From Clostridiales bacterium (GTDB lineage Bacteria; Bacillota; Clostridia; Lachnospirales; Cellulosilyticaceae), in assembly GCA_019418225.1 (NCBI GenBank), contig DYCF01000023.1, positions 3,925-67,924 on the forward strand: DNA of 64,000 bases, written 5' to 3'. Numbering within the stretch: the first letter of the stretch is position 1; each line of letters begins with the position of its first letter. Positions 36,323 to 44,383 of the stretch are shown here, in pieces. The notes beneath the pieces are model-generated. The model saw only the letters and a program-made list of their open reading frames with translations. It was not told where the DNA came from and searched no databases. The position numbers and the translations under genes are program-made.

Positions 36323-37201
36323 ATGGAAAAGATAAATAATCTTAAGATAGATAATCTTATAGAAGCTAAAGATATAGTATTTGAGTATTATAATTATGAT
36401 GAAAACGGAGAAAAAAAAGAAGCTATTAAAGCCCTTAATCATATTAATTTGTCTATTAAAGAAGGGGAGTTTGTAGTTATATTAGGTCATAATGGTTCGG
36501 GGAAATCTACTTTTGCAAAGCACCTAAATGCTATTTTAACACCTAAGGAAGGGACTTTGTTTGTACGTGGCATTGATGCAACAAAAGAAGAAAATGTATG
36601 GGATATTCGTAAAGAAGTAGGTATGGTATTTCAAAATCCTGATAATCAGATTGTAGCCACAATTATTGAGGAAGATGTAGCCTTTGGACCAGAAAACTTA
36701 GGGATAGAACCTGAGGAGATTAGAAGACGTGTAGATGATGCATTAGAGACTGTAGGGATGACGGAATACAAAAGGTTATCACCCAATCAACTTTCAGGTG
36801 GTCAAAAGCAAAGAATTGCTATTGCCGGTGTTATTGCAATGAAGCCTAAATGCATTGTTTTTGATGAATCGACAGCTATGCTTGACCCTATTGGTAGAAG
36901 GCAAGTAATGGAGACTATGCAAAAATTAAATAAGGAGTATGGTATTACGATTATCCATATTACGCACTATATGCAGGAAGCCATCTTAGCAGATAGAATT
37001 GTAGTTATTGAAAAGGGTGAGGTTTTATTACAAGGTTCACCTAAAGAAGTATTTAAAGAAGTAGAGCTTCTTAAGAAAATAGGTTTAGATGTGCCAGATA
37101 CAACTTATCTTATGTATTTGTTAAATAAAGAAGGATTTGACTTTAAGTCTGATCTATTAACGGTAGAAGAGGTGGCAGAGGCAATATGGCAATCAAGATA
37201 G
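36323..37201 (+). CDS. ecfA1: Energy-coupling factor transporter ATPase EcfA1
   Basis: First ATPase of the shared ECF vitamin-transport module, 292 residues. Walker A GHNGSGKST, Q-loop FQNPDNQ, signature LSGGQKQR, Walker B CIVFDESTAMLDP and the H-loop HITHYM are visible. The start is ATG 36323 with GAGG 8 bases before it; an in-frame GTG (36314) overlaps that site. It overlaps ecfA2 by 16 bases. Substrate specificity comes from S-components encoded elsewhere. Confidence 0.95.
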   Translation: MEKINNLKIDNLIEAKDIVFEYYNYDENGEKKEAIKALNHINLSIKEGEFVVILGHNGSGKSTFAKHLNAILTPKEGTLFVRGIDATKEENVWDIRKEVGMVFQNPDNQIVATIIEEDVAFGPENLGIEPEEIRRRVDDALETVGMTEYKRLSPNQLSGGQKQRIAIAGVIAMKPKCIVFDESTAMLDPIGRRQVMETMQKLNKEYGITIIHITHYMQEAILADRIVVIEKGEVLLQGSPKEVFKEVELLKKIGLDVPDTTYLMYLLNKEGFDFKSDLLTVEEVAEAIWQSR

Positions 37202-38046
37202 AACATTTAACACACATATATAATGAAGGAATGCCTTTTGAAAAAAAGGCTTTAGATGATATCAATATTAATATTGAACAAGGTGAATTCGTAGGAATTA
37301 TTGGACATACTGGTTCTGGTAAAAGTACATTGATTCAAATGTTTAACGGTCTTTTAAAACCTACAAGTGGCAATGTATTTATTAACGGAAAGAACATTCA
37401 TGGAGAAGGTGTTAATAAGAAAGAGGTAAGACAACAAGTAGGATTAGTATTTCAATATCCAGAATATCAACTTTTTGAAATGACAGTTTATGAGGATGTG
37501 GCTTTTGGACCTAAAAATTTAGGACTATCAGAAGCAGAGATTAAAGAGCGTGTAGAATATGCATGTAAAGCAATTGGGTTAGATGAAAGTTATTATGAAA
37601 AGTCACCTTTTGAACTTTCGGGGGGGCAGAAACGTCGTGTAGCTATTGCAGGTGTATTAGCGATGAAACCTAATATCCTAATATTAGATGAGCCAACAGC
37701 AGGATTAGACCCTAAAGGTCGTAATGAATTATTTGAGCAGCTTAAGACAATGCATAAAGAATTAGGCCTTACGATTGTACTTATTTCACATAGTATGGAA
37801 GATGTAGCAAGATACGTAAATCGTCTTCTTGTACTTTATAAAGGTAAAAAGGTTCATGAAGGTACACCTAGAGAAGTATTTGCCCATGGCAAGGAGCTCG
37901 AAGAAATCGGATTAGCAATGCCACAAATCCGTTATATTATGGAAGCCCTTAAGGCAAAAGGAATGGACATTGATACAGATGTTTTAACTGTAGAAGAAGC
38001 AGCGATGAAAATAAAGACATATTTAAGAAGTGGAGGTAAGGCATAG
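37186..38046 (+). CDS. ecfA2: Energy-coupling factor transporter ATPase EcfA2
   Basis: Second ATPase, 286 residues, pairs with EcfA1. Walker A GHTGSGKST, Q-loop FQYPEYQLFE, signature LSGGQKRR, Walker B ILILDEPTAGLDP and H-loop LISHSMED. Starts at ATG inside the end of ecfA1 and its stop shares one base with the GTG of ecfT, consistent with tight coupling. Confidence 0.95.
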   Translation: MAIKIEHLTHIYNEGMPFEKKALDDININIEQGEFVGIIGHTGSGKSTLIQMFNGLLKPTSGNVFINGKNIHGEGVNKKEVRQQVGLVFQYPEYQLFEMTVYEDVAFGPKNLGLSEAEIKERVEYACKAIGLDESYYEKSPFELSGGQKRRVAIAGVLAMKPNILILDEPTAGLDPKGRNELFEQLKTMHKELGLTIVLISHSMEDVARYVNRLLVLYKGKKVHEGTPREVFAHGKELEEIGLAMPQIRYIMEALKAKGMDIDTDVLTVEEAAMKIKTYLRSGGKA

Positions 38047-38837
38047 TGATCAGAGATATTACAATTGGACAATATTACCCAACCTCCTCGCCAGTTCATA
38101 AGATGGACCCTAGGACAAAGATTCTTATAACATTTGCATATATATTTGGTTTATTTTTTATTAATTCTTTCATTGGATATGCTTTTGTGGCACTATGTTT
38201 TTTAGGTGCAGTAAAACTTAGTAAGGTACCGCTTAAATTTATTATGAGAGGTCTTAAGAGTATTGTGTTTATTTTGCTCTTTACAGTCGCCTTGAATATG
38301 TTCTTTACCCGTACAGGAAATCCTATTTTTTCATTTTGGATTTTTACAATTACTGATGAAGGTCTTATGATTGCAGCTAAGATGGGTGTAAGATTAATCT
38401 TACTTATTGTAGGTTCATCACTCTTGACACTTACAACATCACCAATTGAACTTACAGATGGAATTGAAAATCTGTTAAATCCTTTTAGAAAGATTGGGGT
38501 CCCAGCTCATGAGATTGCCATGATGATGAGTATTTCATTGCGTTTCATTCCTATTTTATTAGAAGAAACAGATAAGATTATGAAGGCTCAAATGGCAAGA
38601 GGCGCTGATTTTGAATCAGGGAATATTATACAAAGAGCTAAGGCTATGATTCCTATTATGGTACCACTTTTTATTTCAGCATTTAGACGTGCAGAAGAAT
38701 TAGCTATGGCAATGGAGGCTAGATGCTATAGAGGTGGCGAAGGTAGAACGAGGATGAATAAGCTTTGTTATAAAAAGTTAGATGCATATGCTTTTGCGAC
38801 AGCAACAGCATTTATGGTAGGATGTATTTTATTATAA
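38046..38837 (+). CDS. ecfT: Energy-coupling factor transporter transmembrane protein EcfT
   Basis: Scaffold membrane protein, 263 residues with about five to six hydrophobic segments. The coupling helices carry the two Ala-Arg-Gly-type motifs, seen as QMARGADFESG and EARCYRGGEGRTR, which bind the ATPases. GTG start; third gene of the ecfA1-ecfA2-ecfT set that commonly sits between rplQ and truA in Firmicutes. Confidence 0.95.
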   Translation: MIRDITIGQYYPTSSPVHKMDPRTKILITFAYIFGLFFINSFIGYAFVALCFLGAVKLSKVPLKFIMRGLKSIVFILLFTVALNMFFTRTGNPIFSFWIFTITDEGLMIAAKMGVRLILLIVGSSLLTLTTSPIELTDGIENLLNPFRKIGVPAHEIAMMMSISLRFIPILLEETDKIMKAQMARGADFESGNIIQRAKAMIPIMVPLFISAFRRAEELAMAMEARCYRGGEGRTRMNKLCYKKLDAYAFATATAFMVGCILL

Positions 38838-38908
38838 AAGCTCTGTAATTATTTTGTTCAGAGTATTAATAGATTAAAAAAAAGTTAATAAATTACTTTG
38901 AAAGAGTC

Positions 38909-38966
38909 AAAGGGGAATGTTATGCAACTAGCTAAATAGTTTAGGGACATTCCCCTTTATTTTTTA
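38909..38966 (+). terminator. Terminator after ecfT
   Basis: AAAGGGGAATGT and ACATTCCCCTTT form a perfect 12-base-pair stem around a 26-base loop, followed by ATTTTTTA. Located 72 bases after ecfT. Confidence 0.85.
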
Positions 38967-39003
38967 TAGAGTAGGAACGCGATTTTTAACTTTCCTATCT
39001 CCA

Positions 39004-39185
39004 AACTCAGATTTTAGAGCTCAAATTGTGAAACCCAAATTGTAAAGCCTAAATTTTGAAGTCTAAATTGTGAAACCCAAATTGTAAAGCCCAAACTTTG
39101 AAGTCTAAATTGTGAAGCCCAAATTGTGGAGCTTAAACTTTGAAGTCTAAATTGTGGAGCCTAAATTGTGAAACTCAAATTTTGA
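39004..39185 (+). repeat. Tandem array of 13 degenerate 14-base units
   Basis: Thirteen adjoining units of exactly 14 bases with consensus AGYCYAAATTGTGA. Within the array the units occur in the order A-B-C, A-B-C, A-B-C (AACCCAAATTGTAA, AGCCTAAATTTTGA, AGTCTAAATTGTGA and variants), giving a 42-base higher-order period. No reading frame runs through it. It lies in the 526-base gene-free gap between ecfT and the small membrane protein. Confidence 0.9.
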
Positions 39186-39297
39186 GTTGATAATGTAAGG
39201 TGAGTTGCTTTATTTTAAAGTAGAGAGGAAGAAATTAGTATGAGTGAGTGGAAGATGAGAATTATATTAGAATTAGATTATAAATAGTGGGTTAATC

Positions 39298-39326
39298 TTG
39301 CCTTGAAGAGGTCCTAACTATATAAT
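39298..39326 (+). promoter_or_regulatory. Candidate promoter for the small membrane protein
   Basis: TTGCCT, 17-base spacer, TATAAT (39321-39326), 37 bases before the ATG at 39364. Moderate match. Confidence 0.5.
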
Positions 39327-39363
39327 TTAAATACTATTAGAATTTATATCAATGAGGGAAAAT

Positions 39364-39714
39364 ATGAAATTTTATGAGTTAGCAAATCAGTGTTATGTAG
39401 CTACATCTATTATAGGATTTAGTTGTAGCGGCTATTTATTATTTTTTGATGGTGATGAGCGTGGATTTTTACGTACTATTTTATTAATAGGCTGGACTAT
39501 TTTAAGTGGGATGGCTGTATTAAAAATGATAGGGGAGTTAATTATAGAACGCATGATTAAGCGTAATGTACTAGGTGGAATAAAGAAGAGATTAATAGAA
39601 AAAGTACATCAGATGATTAATAAGAAGTTAAGCACTACATTATATGTCATACTTATGGCTGGGATGGTTATGGTCAAGATAGGTATGCCGTTTTTAATTA
39701 ATGGATTATCATAA
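39364..39714 (+). CDS. Small two-to-three-segment membrane protein, unknown
   Basis: Not recognised. A 116-residue protein with hydrophobic segments at about residues 10-28 (YVATSIIGFSCSGYLLFF), 36-58 (ILLIGWTILSGMAVLKMIGE) and 92-112 (YVILMAGMVMVKIGMPFLI), separated by a basic stretch containing IKRNVLGGIKKR. The start is ATG 39364 because GAGGG lies 5 bases before it; ATG 39352 is in frame but has no site. It has its own likely promoter and no obvious partner. Confidence 0.55.
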   Translation: MKFYELANQCYVATSIIGFSCSGYLLFFDGDERGFLRTILLIGWTILSGMAVLKMIGELIIERMIKRNVLGGIKKRLIEKVHQMINKKLSTTLYVILMAGMVMVKIGMPFLINGLS

Positions 39715-39877
39715 GAAAATTCGAGGCATTAGGGAATAATTTTAGGTAATTTATGGGTATCCTTATAATGCATAAAGAAATTAATAAGATTATTAGAAAT
39801 AAAGATAAGGTGTGATAGACTTATATAAAGATGAGTCATTGCATAAAAATAGAGATTGAGCAGGAGGATTTACGTAT

Positions 39878-40615
39878 ATGGCAAGATATAAACTAATCGT
39901 TGCTTATGATGGGACAAATTACAATGGATTTGCAAGACAGCCTAATGGTATAACAATTGTGGAAACCTTAGAGGAGGCTGTGGAAAAGATTGTACAACAT
40001 AAAGTATATATTTTAGGTGCAGGTAGAACGGATACAGGCGTACATGCAAAAGGACAATGTTGTATTTTTGATTCAGATACAAAGGTACCTGTAGAGAGAC
40101 TTGCAAAAGCAATTAATAGTAAATTACCAATGGATATTGCAGTACAGTCTGTGGAGAGGGTAAGCGATGATTTCCATCCACGATTTGGTGCAAAGCGTAA
40201 GACATATCGTTATCAGATTTTAAATAGTAAGCAACGTGATCCATTTTCATATAAATATACATTAATGTATCCTTATGAAGTAGATTTAGAAAGAATGAAG
40301 ACAGCAGCAGCAAAAATGGTGGGGACACATGACTTTAAATGTTTTTGTGCAGCCAAAACAGATGTAAAAGATACTGTGAGAACAATCTATGATATCCACA
40401 TTTATCAACAGGAAGATTTAATAACTGTGGATATTTGTGGCAATGGATTTTTGTACAATATGGTACGTATTATTATAGGTACATTGTTAAAAGTAAACGA
40501 AGGAAAGCTTTCAGCTGATGATATTACTAGGATTATAGAAAGTAAAGATAGAAATTTAGCTGGACCTACAGCCCCACCGCAAGGACTTACAATGTTAAAA
40601 ATAATTTACGAATAG
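39878..40615 (+). CDS. truA: tRNA pseudouridine(38-40) synthase TruA
   Basis: Modifies U38-U40 of tRNA anticodon arms; 245 residues. The catalytic Asp lies in GAGRTDTGVHAKGQ; YDGTNYNGFARQP, FHPRFGAKRKTYRY and GNGFLYNMVRIIIGTLL are family signatures. The truA-rplM-rpsI order is widespread. AGGAGG precedes the ATG. Confidence 0.97.
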   Translation: MARYKLIVAYDGTNYNGFARQPNGITIVETLEEAVEKIVQHKVYILGAGRTDTGVHAKGQCCIFDSDTKVPVERLAKAINSKLPMDIAVQSVERVSDDFHPRFGAKRKTYRYQILNSKQRDPFSYKYTLMYPYEVDLERMKTAAAKMVGTHDFKCFCAAKTDVKDTVRTIYDIHIYQQEDLITVDICGNGFLYNMVRIIIGTLLKVNEGKLSADDITRIIESKDRNLAGPTAPPQGLTMLKIIYE

Positions 40616-40638
40616 TAAAATAATCCACAGGAAAAAGC

Positions 40639-40667
40639 TTGACAGTAGTAGTCGATGATAATATAAT
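40639..40667 (+). promoter_or_regulatory. Perfect sigma-A consensus promoter of rplM-rpsI
   Basis: TTGACA (40639-40644), 17-base spacer, TATAAT (40662-40667). All twelve bases and the spacing match consensus. The transcript should start near 40674. Confidence 0.92.
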
Positions 40668-40676
40668 ATAGGTTGT

Positions 40677-40754
40677 GTTAATAAGGCCACTTATAAAATC
40701 CATTAGCCCCGGATTTTATATGATAATAGAAGAATATTAACTATGTTTTATAAG
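40677..40754 (+). promoter_or_regulatory. Leader of rplM with alternative pairings (L13-leader candidate)
   Basis: A 10-base-pair hairpin (TATAAAATCC 40692-40701 with GGATTTTATA 40711-40720) is closed by GTTAATA (40677-40683) pairing with TATTAAC (40735-40741). Alternatively, CTTATAAAA (40690-40698) can pair with TTTTATAAG (40746-40754), directly before the AAAGGAGG site. An L13-responsive leader is known upstream of rplM in Firmicutes; whether this one belongs to that family cannot be decided by eye. Confidence 0.6.
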
Positions 40755-40775
40755 ATCCAAAGGAGGTAAATTTTA

Positions 40776-41207
40776 ATGAGAACAACATACATGGCAAACG
40801 CTCAAAATGTTGAAAGACAATGGTATGTTATCGACGCTGAAGGACAAACAGTAGGTAGATTAGCAAGCCAAATCGCAGCAGTATTAAGAGGAAAAAACAA
40901 ACCAACTTACACACCACACGTGGATTGTGGAGATCACGTTATCGTAATTAACGCTGAGAAAGTTGTATTTACAGGTAAAAAATTAGATCAAAAATTATAT
41001 AGAAGACACACAGGTTACGCTGGTGGATTAAAAGAAACAACAGCTCGTGAAATGATTGAAACTCACCCAGAAAGAGTTATCATGACAGCAGTAAAAGGTA
41101 TGCTTCCAAAAAATTCTTTAGGAAGACACATGCTTACAAAACTTCGTGTTTATGCTGGAACAGAACATAACCATGAAGCACAAAAACCAGTAGAATTAAA
41201 ATTCTAA
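40776..41207 (+). CDS. rplM: 50S ribosomal protein L13
   Basis: L13, 143 residues, an early 23S rRNA binder. MRTTYMANAQNVERQWYVID is the standard start, supporting ATG 40776. GRLASQIAAVLRGKNKP, HRTGYAGGLKE-like (RHTGYAGGLKE) and GMLPKNSLGRHMLTKL are typical. Confidence 0.98.
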   Translation: MRTTYMANAQNVERQWYVIDAEGQTVGRLASQIAAVLRGKNKPTYTPHVDCGDHVIVINAEKVVFTGKKLDQKLYRRHTGYAGGLKETTAREMIETHPERVIMTAVKGMLPKNSLGRHMLTKLRVYAGTEHNHEAQKPVELKF

Positions 41208-41231
41208 TTAACCGAGAGGAGGAAGTTTTAA

Positions 41232-41624
41232 ATGGCAGCAGTTAGATATTACGGAACAGGTAGACGTAAAAGCTCAGTAGCTAGAGTATACCTTGTACCA
41301 GGAACAGGTAAAATTACAATCAATAAAAGAGATATCGAAGAATACTTCGGTTTAGAAACTTTAAAAGTTATCACTCGTCAACCATTAGAACTTACAAATA
41401 CAGCTTCTAAATTTGATGTACTTGTAAATGTATACGGTGGTGGAACAACTGGACAAGCTGGAGCTATCCGTCACGGAATCAGCCGTGCATTACTTCAAGC
41501 TGATGGTGAATTCCGTCCAGCTCTTAAAAAAGCAGGTTTCTTAACAAGGGACCCAAGAATGAAAGAAAGAAAAAAATACGGTCTCAAAGCAGCTCGTCGT
41601 GCACCACAATTCTCAAAACGTTAA
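41232..41624 (+). CDS. rpsI: 30S ribosomal protein S9
   Basis: S9, 130 residues; its C-terminal tail reaches the P-site tRNA. YYGTGRRKSSVARVYLVPGT, GGGTTGQAGAIRHGISRAL and the end KKYGLKAARRAPQFSKR are diagnostic. Co-transcribed with rplM. Confidence 0.98.
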   Translation: MAAVRYYGTGRRKSSVARVYLVPGTGKITINKRDIEEYFGLETLKVITRQPLELTNTASKFDVLVNVYGGGTTGQAGAIRHGISRALLQADGEFRPALKKAGFLTRDPRMKERKKYGLKAARRAPQFSKR

Positions 41625-41660
41625 TTGTGTTTTGCAGTTCGAATGCGACTGTATTACAGA

Positions 41661-41689
41661 AAGCCAATCCTTTGGGATTGGCTTTTTTT
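41661..41689 (+). terminator. Terminator after rpsI
   Basis: AAGCCAATCC, loop TTTG, GGATTGGCTT and a T-run: a clear intrinsic terminator 37 bases after rpsI. Confidence 0.95.
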
Positions 41690-41876
41690 ATTTATAGAGT
41701 AGTAAGGTTAAAATGAGACTTTGTATAAAATGTAATATTTTTGGAGTTAAGTATAATTTATGACGATATATAGTTGTAAGTTATATTCTAATAACTTAGA
41801 ATGGAAGAGGAGAAAAAAGATATTCACATATTTAGGCAGAAGGTACATATACAAATGAGATATTAGGAGGATTATA

Positions 41877-43250
41877 ATGGCTCAGGATAAAAAAAGGCTG
41901 AATGATAAACAACATAAGACATTATTAAGGTTGTTTTTAAAGTCAGCAGGTATTACTTTAATTGTTGGAGCAGTATTAGTCGCAGCGTTAGTTGGTGTAT
42001 ATTATGCATTTTTATATGATGGAAGTGTCGAAACATCATCATCAACACCTGATGTAGTTATTTCAGAGGAAGAGCAAGTTAAAGAGAAGGAAAAAGAAAA
42101 ACGTGGAGATATTAATCAAACAATCGCTGTTTTTGGCGTTGATAAAGATGGGACAAGAACTGATGTTATATTTGTAGTAAACTTTAATAGTGCAACTAAT
42201 AAGGCAAAGGTACTTTCTATTCCACGTGATACAAAGGTAAACTGGACAGAAAAGCAGAATGCTAAGCTTAGAGAAGTAGCCGGATATACTCGATCAGTCT
42301 CTAAAGTTAATGAGATGACTGCTTATGGTGGCATTGAGAATATTAGAGATTTTACGATTGATGAGATTGAAAATATTTTAGGTGTGAAAATTGATAATTA
42401 CGTATTAGTGGGCTTAGATTCTTTTAGACAGATAGTAGATGCTATTGGTGGTGTAGAAGTTAATGTTCCTGAATTTAGAGGAAGAGGACTACAATATGAT
42501 GATTATGAACAAGATTTGCATATTCACTTAGATCCAGGGGTACAAGTATTAAATGGTGAGCAAGCAGAAGGCCTTATACGTTTCCGTAAGGACAACTATG
42601 GTAATAGTTATCCAGAAGGTGATAAAGATAGAGTTAAGGTACAACAGGAGTTTTTAGATGCATTTGCAGAAAAAGTGTTAAGTCCATCAATTATTCCAAG
42701 GCTATATAGCATTATAAGTACAGTATTTTCTAATGTAAGTACGGATGTAAAACTTACAGAAATACCTACTTACCTTAGTTATTTGAAGGGATTTAGTGCA
42801 GATAACATAGAATTTTATATTATAGATGGTGAAGGTGGCATGGAAAATGGTGCTTCATATTACTTCATTGATTATGATAAACTAGATGAAACAATCCAAA
42901 AGGTATTTTATGATACAGAGATTGCTACAGGTGAAGCAGGTAGTGAATCAGGAGAAGCTGCAGCAGATGAAGTAGTGATAGATAAAACTGTAACTGTTGA
43001 GGTTTATAATGCAACTGGCGTAAAAGGTATTGCGGGTGGTTTCAAAGACAAGCTAGAAAAATTAGGTTACACTGTACCAAAGATAGATAATTATACAAAA
43101 CAGGATTTAGTTGAAACCTTAGTTTACGCTAAGGATGAGGCTAAAGCAAAACAATTCCTAGAATATTTACCAGCAGGAACAATCGTGGCTACGAGTTCAA
43201 CAATTGACCAAGATGTACAAATAATCCTAGGAACTGACTATCTACAATAA
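41877..43250 (+). CDS. LytR-CpsA-Psr (LCP) family protein, paralogue 1
   Basis: Membrane-anchored LCP protein, 457 residues, of the family that attaches teichoic acids or other anionic glycopolymers to peptidoglycan. A basic cytosolic start is followed by one membrane segment (about residues 18-42) and an acidic linker. The LCP domain (about 80-290) shows DKDGTRTDVIFVVNFN, LSIPRDT, KVNEMTAYGG, VDAIGGVEVNVP and the Arg-containing QAEGLIRFRKD with DKDRVKVQQEFLD. A LytR C-terminal domain (about 375-455, VTVEVYNATGVKGIA) ends it. It is a close paralogue of the gene at 45578. TAGGAGG precedes the ATG. Confidence 0.93.
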   Translation: MAQDKKRLNDKQHKTLLRLFLKSAGITLIVGAVLVAALVGVYYAFLYDGSVETSSSTPDVVISEEEQVKEKEKEKRGDINQTIAVFGVDKDGTRTDVIFVVNFNSATNKAKVLSIPRDTKVNWTEKQNAKLREVAGYTRSVSKVNEMTAYGGIENIRDFTIDEIENILGVKIDNYVLVGLDSFRQIVDAIGGVEVNVPEFRGRGLQYDDYEQDLHIHLDPGVQVLNGEQAEGLIRFRKDNYGNSYPEGDKDRVKVQQEFLDAFAEKVLSPSIIPRLYSIISTVFSNVSTDVKLTEIPTYLSYLKGFSADNIEFYIIDGEGGMENGASYYFIDYDKLDETIQKVFYDTEIATGEAGSESGEAAADEVVIDKTVTVEVYNATGVKGIAGGFKDKLEKLGYTVPKIDNYTKQDLVETLVYAKDEAKAKQFLEYLPAGTIVATSSTIDQDVQIILGTDYLQ

Positions 43251-43275
43251 AAGAATATTGATAAACTTACTTCTT

Positions 43276-43320
43276 AAAAGGGTTGCTGCAAAATCATTAA
43301 CGATTTTACAGCAACCCTTT
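43276..43320 (+). terminator. Bidirectional terminator after LCP-1
   Basis: AAAGGGTTGCTG..AAAATC pairs with GATTTT..CAGCAACCCTTT (about 18 pairs, one mismatched position). The minus-strand reading ends in TTTT, so it could also serve the minus-strand nfo-SDR transcript coming from the right. Confidence 0.85.
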
Positions 43321-43634
43321 CAATATATATATAGATTAATATTACAATTCACATAACAAATTAACTTCATCTTTTCGGTATGGAGGAAAGACTGTTAATT
43401 TGTACTTCACGGTGCAAGCCCCTTTTCTGTGATACCTTTAAGCATAATATCATAATTTAAGTATAATATCATAATAAGTTATTTCCGGAGCAATTTGATA
43501 ACATCTTGATGAAAGGATACAAGGCGTTTTTTGTGGTGTTGTTTGAGTAGCATAGCGTGCAAGTTTTGTATGCTGAGTTTAGTGTGTTACAAATTTGTGT
43601 TACAAATTGCGTAAGGGTACTAACTCTAACTTTT
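43321..43634. other. Repeat-bearing convergent intergenic region
   Basis: No gene is seen. It holds an inverted repeat ACAAATTAAC/GTTAATTTGT (about 43356-43402), a 19-base tandem duplication with one difference (43437-43455 and 43456-43474, TTTAAGCATAATATCATAA type), and a 13-base direct repeat GTGTTACAAATTT (43584-43608). A 63-codon minus-strand frame here (43469-43660) looks spurious. Confidence 0.6.
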
Positions 43635-44378
43635 TTATAGGAGGCCACCATCCACACCAATAACCTGTCCTGTTATATAGCCCGAAAGTGGTGAGGCTAG
43701 ATAAAGGCAGGTATTAGCGATATCTTCAGGCTGTGCTGTTCGACAGAGTGGGATATCTTCTACGAAGGCAGCCTTGTCTTCTTCGGTATATTCTTTCGTC
43801 ATATCTGTATCAACCCAGCCGCAAGCTACGGCATTAACGCGGATATTAGATGGGCCTAATTCCTTCGCTAGAGCCCTTGTAAGGCCATTGAGGGCGCTTT
43901 TACTGGTAGAGTAGGCCACTTCACAAGAGGCCCCTACATTTCCCCAAATAGACGAAATATTGATGATTGTACCGGATTGGTGATGAAGCATGCTTGGTAA
44001 GGCATGTTGAATACAATTATATGCAGAATTTAAGTTAATAGACAGAATTTTGTTCCACATATCAGGTGTGGTATCTGTGAATAACCCTGTGTAACTTATT
44101 CCTGCATTGTTGATAACTATGGTTGGTGTTTGTCCAAATATCATTTTAATATGTTCAAAAAGTTTAGCTGTTATGTCATAAGATGAAACATCTCCATAAA
44201 AGTAAGTGGCAGTTAAACCATTATTTATGAATTCATTGTATGTTGCAATGAGGCGTTCTTCGCTAGTTGCACCATTTAAGACAACTTTTGCACCTTTTTT
44301 TGCAAAGGCATAGGCAATAGCTTTGCCTATACCTCTTGAAGAACCTGTTACAAGTACAATTTCATTTGAAAAATTCAT
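43635..44378 (-). CDS. SDR-family oxidoreductase, FabG-like
   Basis: Short-chain dehydrogenase/reductase, 247 residues. The NAD(P)-binding motif GSSRGIG (about residue 12), NNAG (about 89), the catalytic Ser in INISSIWG (about 138) and Tyr-Lys in YSTSKSAL (about 153) are all present, and it ends in the Gly-Gln-Val-Ile-Gly-Val-Asp-Gly-Gly motif of the FabG type. There are no fatty-acid genes nearby, so the substrate is uncertain. Strong AAGGGGG ribosome site; five bases after nfo, so probably one minus-strand operon. Confidence 0.85.
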   Translation of the reverse strand: MNFSNEIVLVTGSSRGIGKAIAYAFAKKGAKVVLNGATSEERLIATYNEFINNGLTATYFYGDVSSYDITAKLFEHIKMIFGQTPTIVINNAGISYTGLFTDTTPDMWNKILSINLNSAYNCIQHALPSMLHHQSGTIINISSIWGNVGASCEVAYSTSKSALNGLTRALAKELGPSNIRVNAVACGWVDTDMTKEYTEEDKAAFVEDIPLCRTAQPEDIANTCLYLASPLSGYITGQVIGVDGGLL

Positions 44379-44383
44379 TTAAA

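Noticed and set aside
39004..39185. Possible CRISPR array
   Set aside because: Units of 14 bases are contiguous, with no spacers and no cas genes nearby.
43469..43660. 63-codon minus-strand frame after the SDR gene
   Set aside because: It overlaps the SDR end, contains the local direct repeats and lacks a ribosome site.
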